Shown here: positions 6,102 through 7,441 of the stretch, piece after piece | How the letters are laid out: each line of letters begins with the position of its first letter | Numbering within the stretch: the stretch's first letter is position 1 | The notes under the pieces: generated by a model | What the model saw: the letters and a program-made list of their open reading frames with translations, nothing else | What the model was told of the DNA's origin: nothing | Databases searched by the model: none | Position numbers and translations under genes: made by a program | Origin: Giesbergeria sp. | GTDB lineage: Bacteria > Pseudomonadota > Gammaproteobacteria > Burkholderiales > Burkholderiaceae_C | Assembly (NCBI GenBank): GCA_017998735.1 | Contig: JAGOCN010000077.1 | Coordinates: 1-7,441, forward strand | Reading direction: 5' to 3' | Length of the DNA stretch: 7,441 nt

Positions 6102-6784
6102 GCTGCATCGGCCTTGAGCAGGTAGCCCAGGCCGCGCAGCGTCATCAGCGTGACGCCGGTGCCGGCCAGCTTCTTGCGCAGCCGGTAGGCCACCACCTCG
6201 ATGGCCTCGTACTGCACGTCCAGCTGGCCCGGAAACACCAGCCCGTACAGCCGCTCCTTGGTGACCGCATGGCCGGGCTGCACCAGCAGGGCGCGCACCA
6301 ATGCCAGTTCGCGCGGCGTCAGCTCCATCACGCTGCCGTTCAGGTACAAAGCGCCGCTCTCTTTGTCACAGCTGATGGCGCCCAGCTGCAAAGGGCTCGA
6401 AGCAGGTTTGGCCCAGACCGCCTCGTGGCTGCGGCGCAGCAGCGCACGCAGGCGCGCTTCCAGTTCGTCCAGGTCGAAGGGCTTGGGCAGGTAGTCGTCG
6501 GCGCCGGCGTTCAGGCCCAGCACGCGGTCGCCCACGGTGCCGCGCGCGGTCAGGATCAGCACCGGCGTGCGCAGGCCGCGCGCCCGTGCCCGGGCCAGCA
6601 CCTGCAGGCCGTCCAGGCCGGGCAGGGTCAGGTCCAGCACCACCGCGTCGGGCGCCAGGTCCGCCCAGCGCGCCAGGGCGGCAGGCCCGTCGCCCACGGC
6701 GGTCACGGCCATGCCCCGGCGGCTGAGCGCGCGCTGCAGCGTGGCCTGCATGGTGGGGTCGTCTTCAACAAGCAGCAGTTGCAT
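6098..6784 (-). CDS. tctD: OmpR-family response regulator TctD
   Basis: A 228-residue cytosolic transcription regulator. The receiver domain (1-115) has the acidic pocket E7-D8-D9, phospho-acceptor D51 (AVVLDLTLPG), switch T79 (LILTARG) and K101 (LPKPF), all intact. A short linker leads to the winged-helix DNA-binding domain (about 130-225), with MELTPRELALVRALL and the closing LRGLGYLLK wing typical of OmpR/PhoB proteins. It should be phosphorylated by TctE and activate the divergent tctC and its presumed downstream transporter genes, as TctD does in Salmonella. AAGG lies about 10 bases upstream of the ATG. The stop overlaps the tctE start. Assignment to TctD rather than another QseB-like regulator rests on pairing with a TctE-like kinase and with divergent tctC. 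Confidence 0.93.
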   Translation of the reverse strand: MQLLLVEDDPTMQATLQRALSRRGMAVTAVGDGPAALARWADLAPDAVVLDLTLPGLDGLQVLARARARGLRTPVLILTARGTVGDRVLGLNAGADDYLPKPFDLDELEARLRALLRRSHEAVWAKPASSPLQLGAISCDKESGALYLNGSVMELTPRELALVRALLVQPGHAVTKERLYGLVFPGQLDVQYEAIEVVAYRLRKKLAGTGVTLMTLRGLGYLLKADAA

Positions 6785-6851
6785 AGGTGGCGCACCTTAG
6801 CCAATTTCGGGGCGGTTGTGTGCGCTGGCGGCCAGACCGCAAAAAAGGGGC

Positions 6852-6869
6852 GGAAAACGGGTGTTTTCC
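6852..6869. repeat. Perfect inverted repeat GGAAAAC-4-GTTTTCC
   Basis: Arms 6852-6858 and 6863-6869 are exact reverse complements around GGGT. The A/T core stands out in very GC-rich DNA and no T-tract follows, so an operator is likelier than a terminator. It lies 68 bases upstream of the tctD start and 139 bases upstream of tctC. Confidence 0.5.
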
Positions 6870-6880
6870 CTGAGTCTGCG

Positions 6881-6898
6881 GACAGCCGAATGACAGCC
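6881..6898 (+). promoter_or_regulatory. Candidate TctD box: GACAGCC direct repeat, 11-base period
   Basis: GACAGCC occurs at 6881-6887 and 6892-6898, spaced exactly 11 bases start to start. OmpR/PhoB-family regulators typically bind as head-to-tail dimers to direct repeats with about one helical turn between half-sites, and tctD encodes such a protein. It lies 110-127 bases upstream of the tctC ATG. The match to TctD is inference. Confidence 0.4.
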
Positions 6899-6931
6899 TG
6901 CGCGCCCATCATCGGGAGCGTCTGCCCGGAC

Positions 6932-6946
6932 ACCGGGCCGCCCGGT
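6932..6946. repeat. Inverted repeat ACCGGGC-1-GCCCGGT
   Basis: Arms 6932-6938 and 6940-6946 are exact reverse complements around a single central C, too tight for an RNA hairpin without opening the inner pairs but well suited to a dimeric DNA-binding protein. It is 62-76 bases upstream of tctC. Confidence 0.4.
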
Positions 6947-7007
6947 CCTTGCTTTGTATTGCACCCGTTCACCCCTTCGTCCACCTGACCCCCACCGGAG
7001 ACCCGCC

Positions 7008-7441
7008 ATGCGCCGTGACACCTTCCTCAAATCCCTGGCCGCCCTGGCGGCCGTGGGCGCCCTGCCGGTGGCCGCGCAGAGCGCCAGCGCCATCAAGATG
7101 ATGATCCCCGCCAACCCCGGCGGCGGCTGGGACTCCACCGGGCGGGCGCTGGGCAAGGCGCTGATCGACTCCGGCGCTGCGTCTTCCGTCACCTACGACA
7201 ACAAGGGCGGCGCGGCCGGTGCCATCGGCCTGGCGCAGTTCATCAACGCCAGCAAGGGCGACCCGGACGCGCTGCTGGTGATGGGCGCGGTGATGCTGGG
7301 CGGCATCATCACCGGCAAGCCGCCGGTCGATCTGTCGCAGGTCACCCCGATTGCCCGCCTGACCAGCGAATACAACGTGTTTGTGCTGCCCGCCAGTTCG
7401 CCCCTGAACACCATGGCCGATGTGGTGGCGCAGCTCAAGAA
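7008..7441 (+). CDS. tctC: TctC-type tricarboxylate-binding protein (5' part only)
   Basis: The first 144 codons of a periplasmic solute-binding protein of the tripartite tricarboxylate transporter (Bug/TctC) family; the window ends inside the gene and full members are about 320-330 residues. A signal peptide (about 1-28) has basic MRRDTFLK, a hydrophobic core and a likely cleavage after AAQ or SASA. The mature part opens with IKMMIPANPGGGWDSTGRAL, the PGGGWD motif of this family that helps form the carboxylate pocket, and continues with DNKGGAAGAIGLAQF and IARLTSEYNVFVL, the expected strands. It delivers the carboxylate to the TctA/TctB membrane proteins, presumably encoded next. GGAG at 6997-7000 lies seven bases before the ATG and fixes the start. 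Divergence from tctDE supports control by TctD. Specific substrate (citrate or another carboxylate) cannot be read from the sequence. Confidence 0.92.
   Translation, partial: MRRDTFLKSLAALAAVGALPVAAQSASAIKMMIPANPGGGWDSTGRALGKALIDSGAASSVTYDNKGGAAGAIGLAQFINASKGDPDALLVMGAVMLGGIITGKPPVDLSQVTPIARLTSEYNVFVLPASSPLNTMADVVAQLK

Larger units (their letters stand above)
6785..7007. promoter_or_regulatory. Divergent tctD / tctC control region
   Basis: This 223-base region separates two divergent starts and must hold promoters in both directions. It contains a perfect inverted repeat (6852-6869), an 11-base-period direct repeat (6881-6898) and a second inverted repeat (6932-6946). I could not find a convincing sigma-70 or sigma-54 promoter for either gene, which fits activator-dependent promoters but does not prove them. 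Confidence 0.6.

Overview
The window reads as chromosomal DNA from a high-GC betaproteobacterium, most likely a member of the Comamonadaceae (Acidovorax/Comamonas/Delftia type). The support is the strong G/C bias at third codon positions, a TctD-TctE / TctC arrangement common in that family, and an intergenic sequence resembling a repeat I recall from Comamonadaceae genomes. This placement comes from recognition, not from a database search.

Right side (about 4470-7441): a two-component system, response regulator tctD and sensor kinase tctE, is read leftward with a 4-base ATGA overlap. The divergent tctC, cut by the window end, encodes the periplasmic substrate-binding protein of a tripartite tricarboxylate transporter. 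The 223-base region between tctD and tctC carries two perfect inverted repeats and an 11-base-period direct repeat, which are candidate regulator sites. The expected logic is that TctE senses an external carboxylate, TctD is phosphorylated, and tctC with its presumed downstream tctBA is activated.

Middle (3595-4397): an hslR-like S4-domain RNA-binding protein gene is followed by a structured gap with a family-type intergenic repeat and two hairpin-capable inverted repeats.

Left side (1-3594): three leftward genes encode an NPPY-type SAM methyltransferase, a PurD-like ATP-grasp ligase, and an iron-containing heme-oxygenase-like (Haem_oxygenas_2 type) enzyme. The methyltransferase is intact. 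The ATP-grasp gene is split by one frameshift. The oxidase-like gene has a frame-breaking internal deletion plus a frameshift in a homopolymer, and it runs off the left edge. The set looks like a small modification or biosynthetic module in which two of three members are broken, while all genes to the right stay intact. I cannot tell from one sequence whether all the lesions are real or some are assembly errors; the deletion is the hardest to explain as an error.
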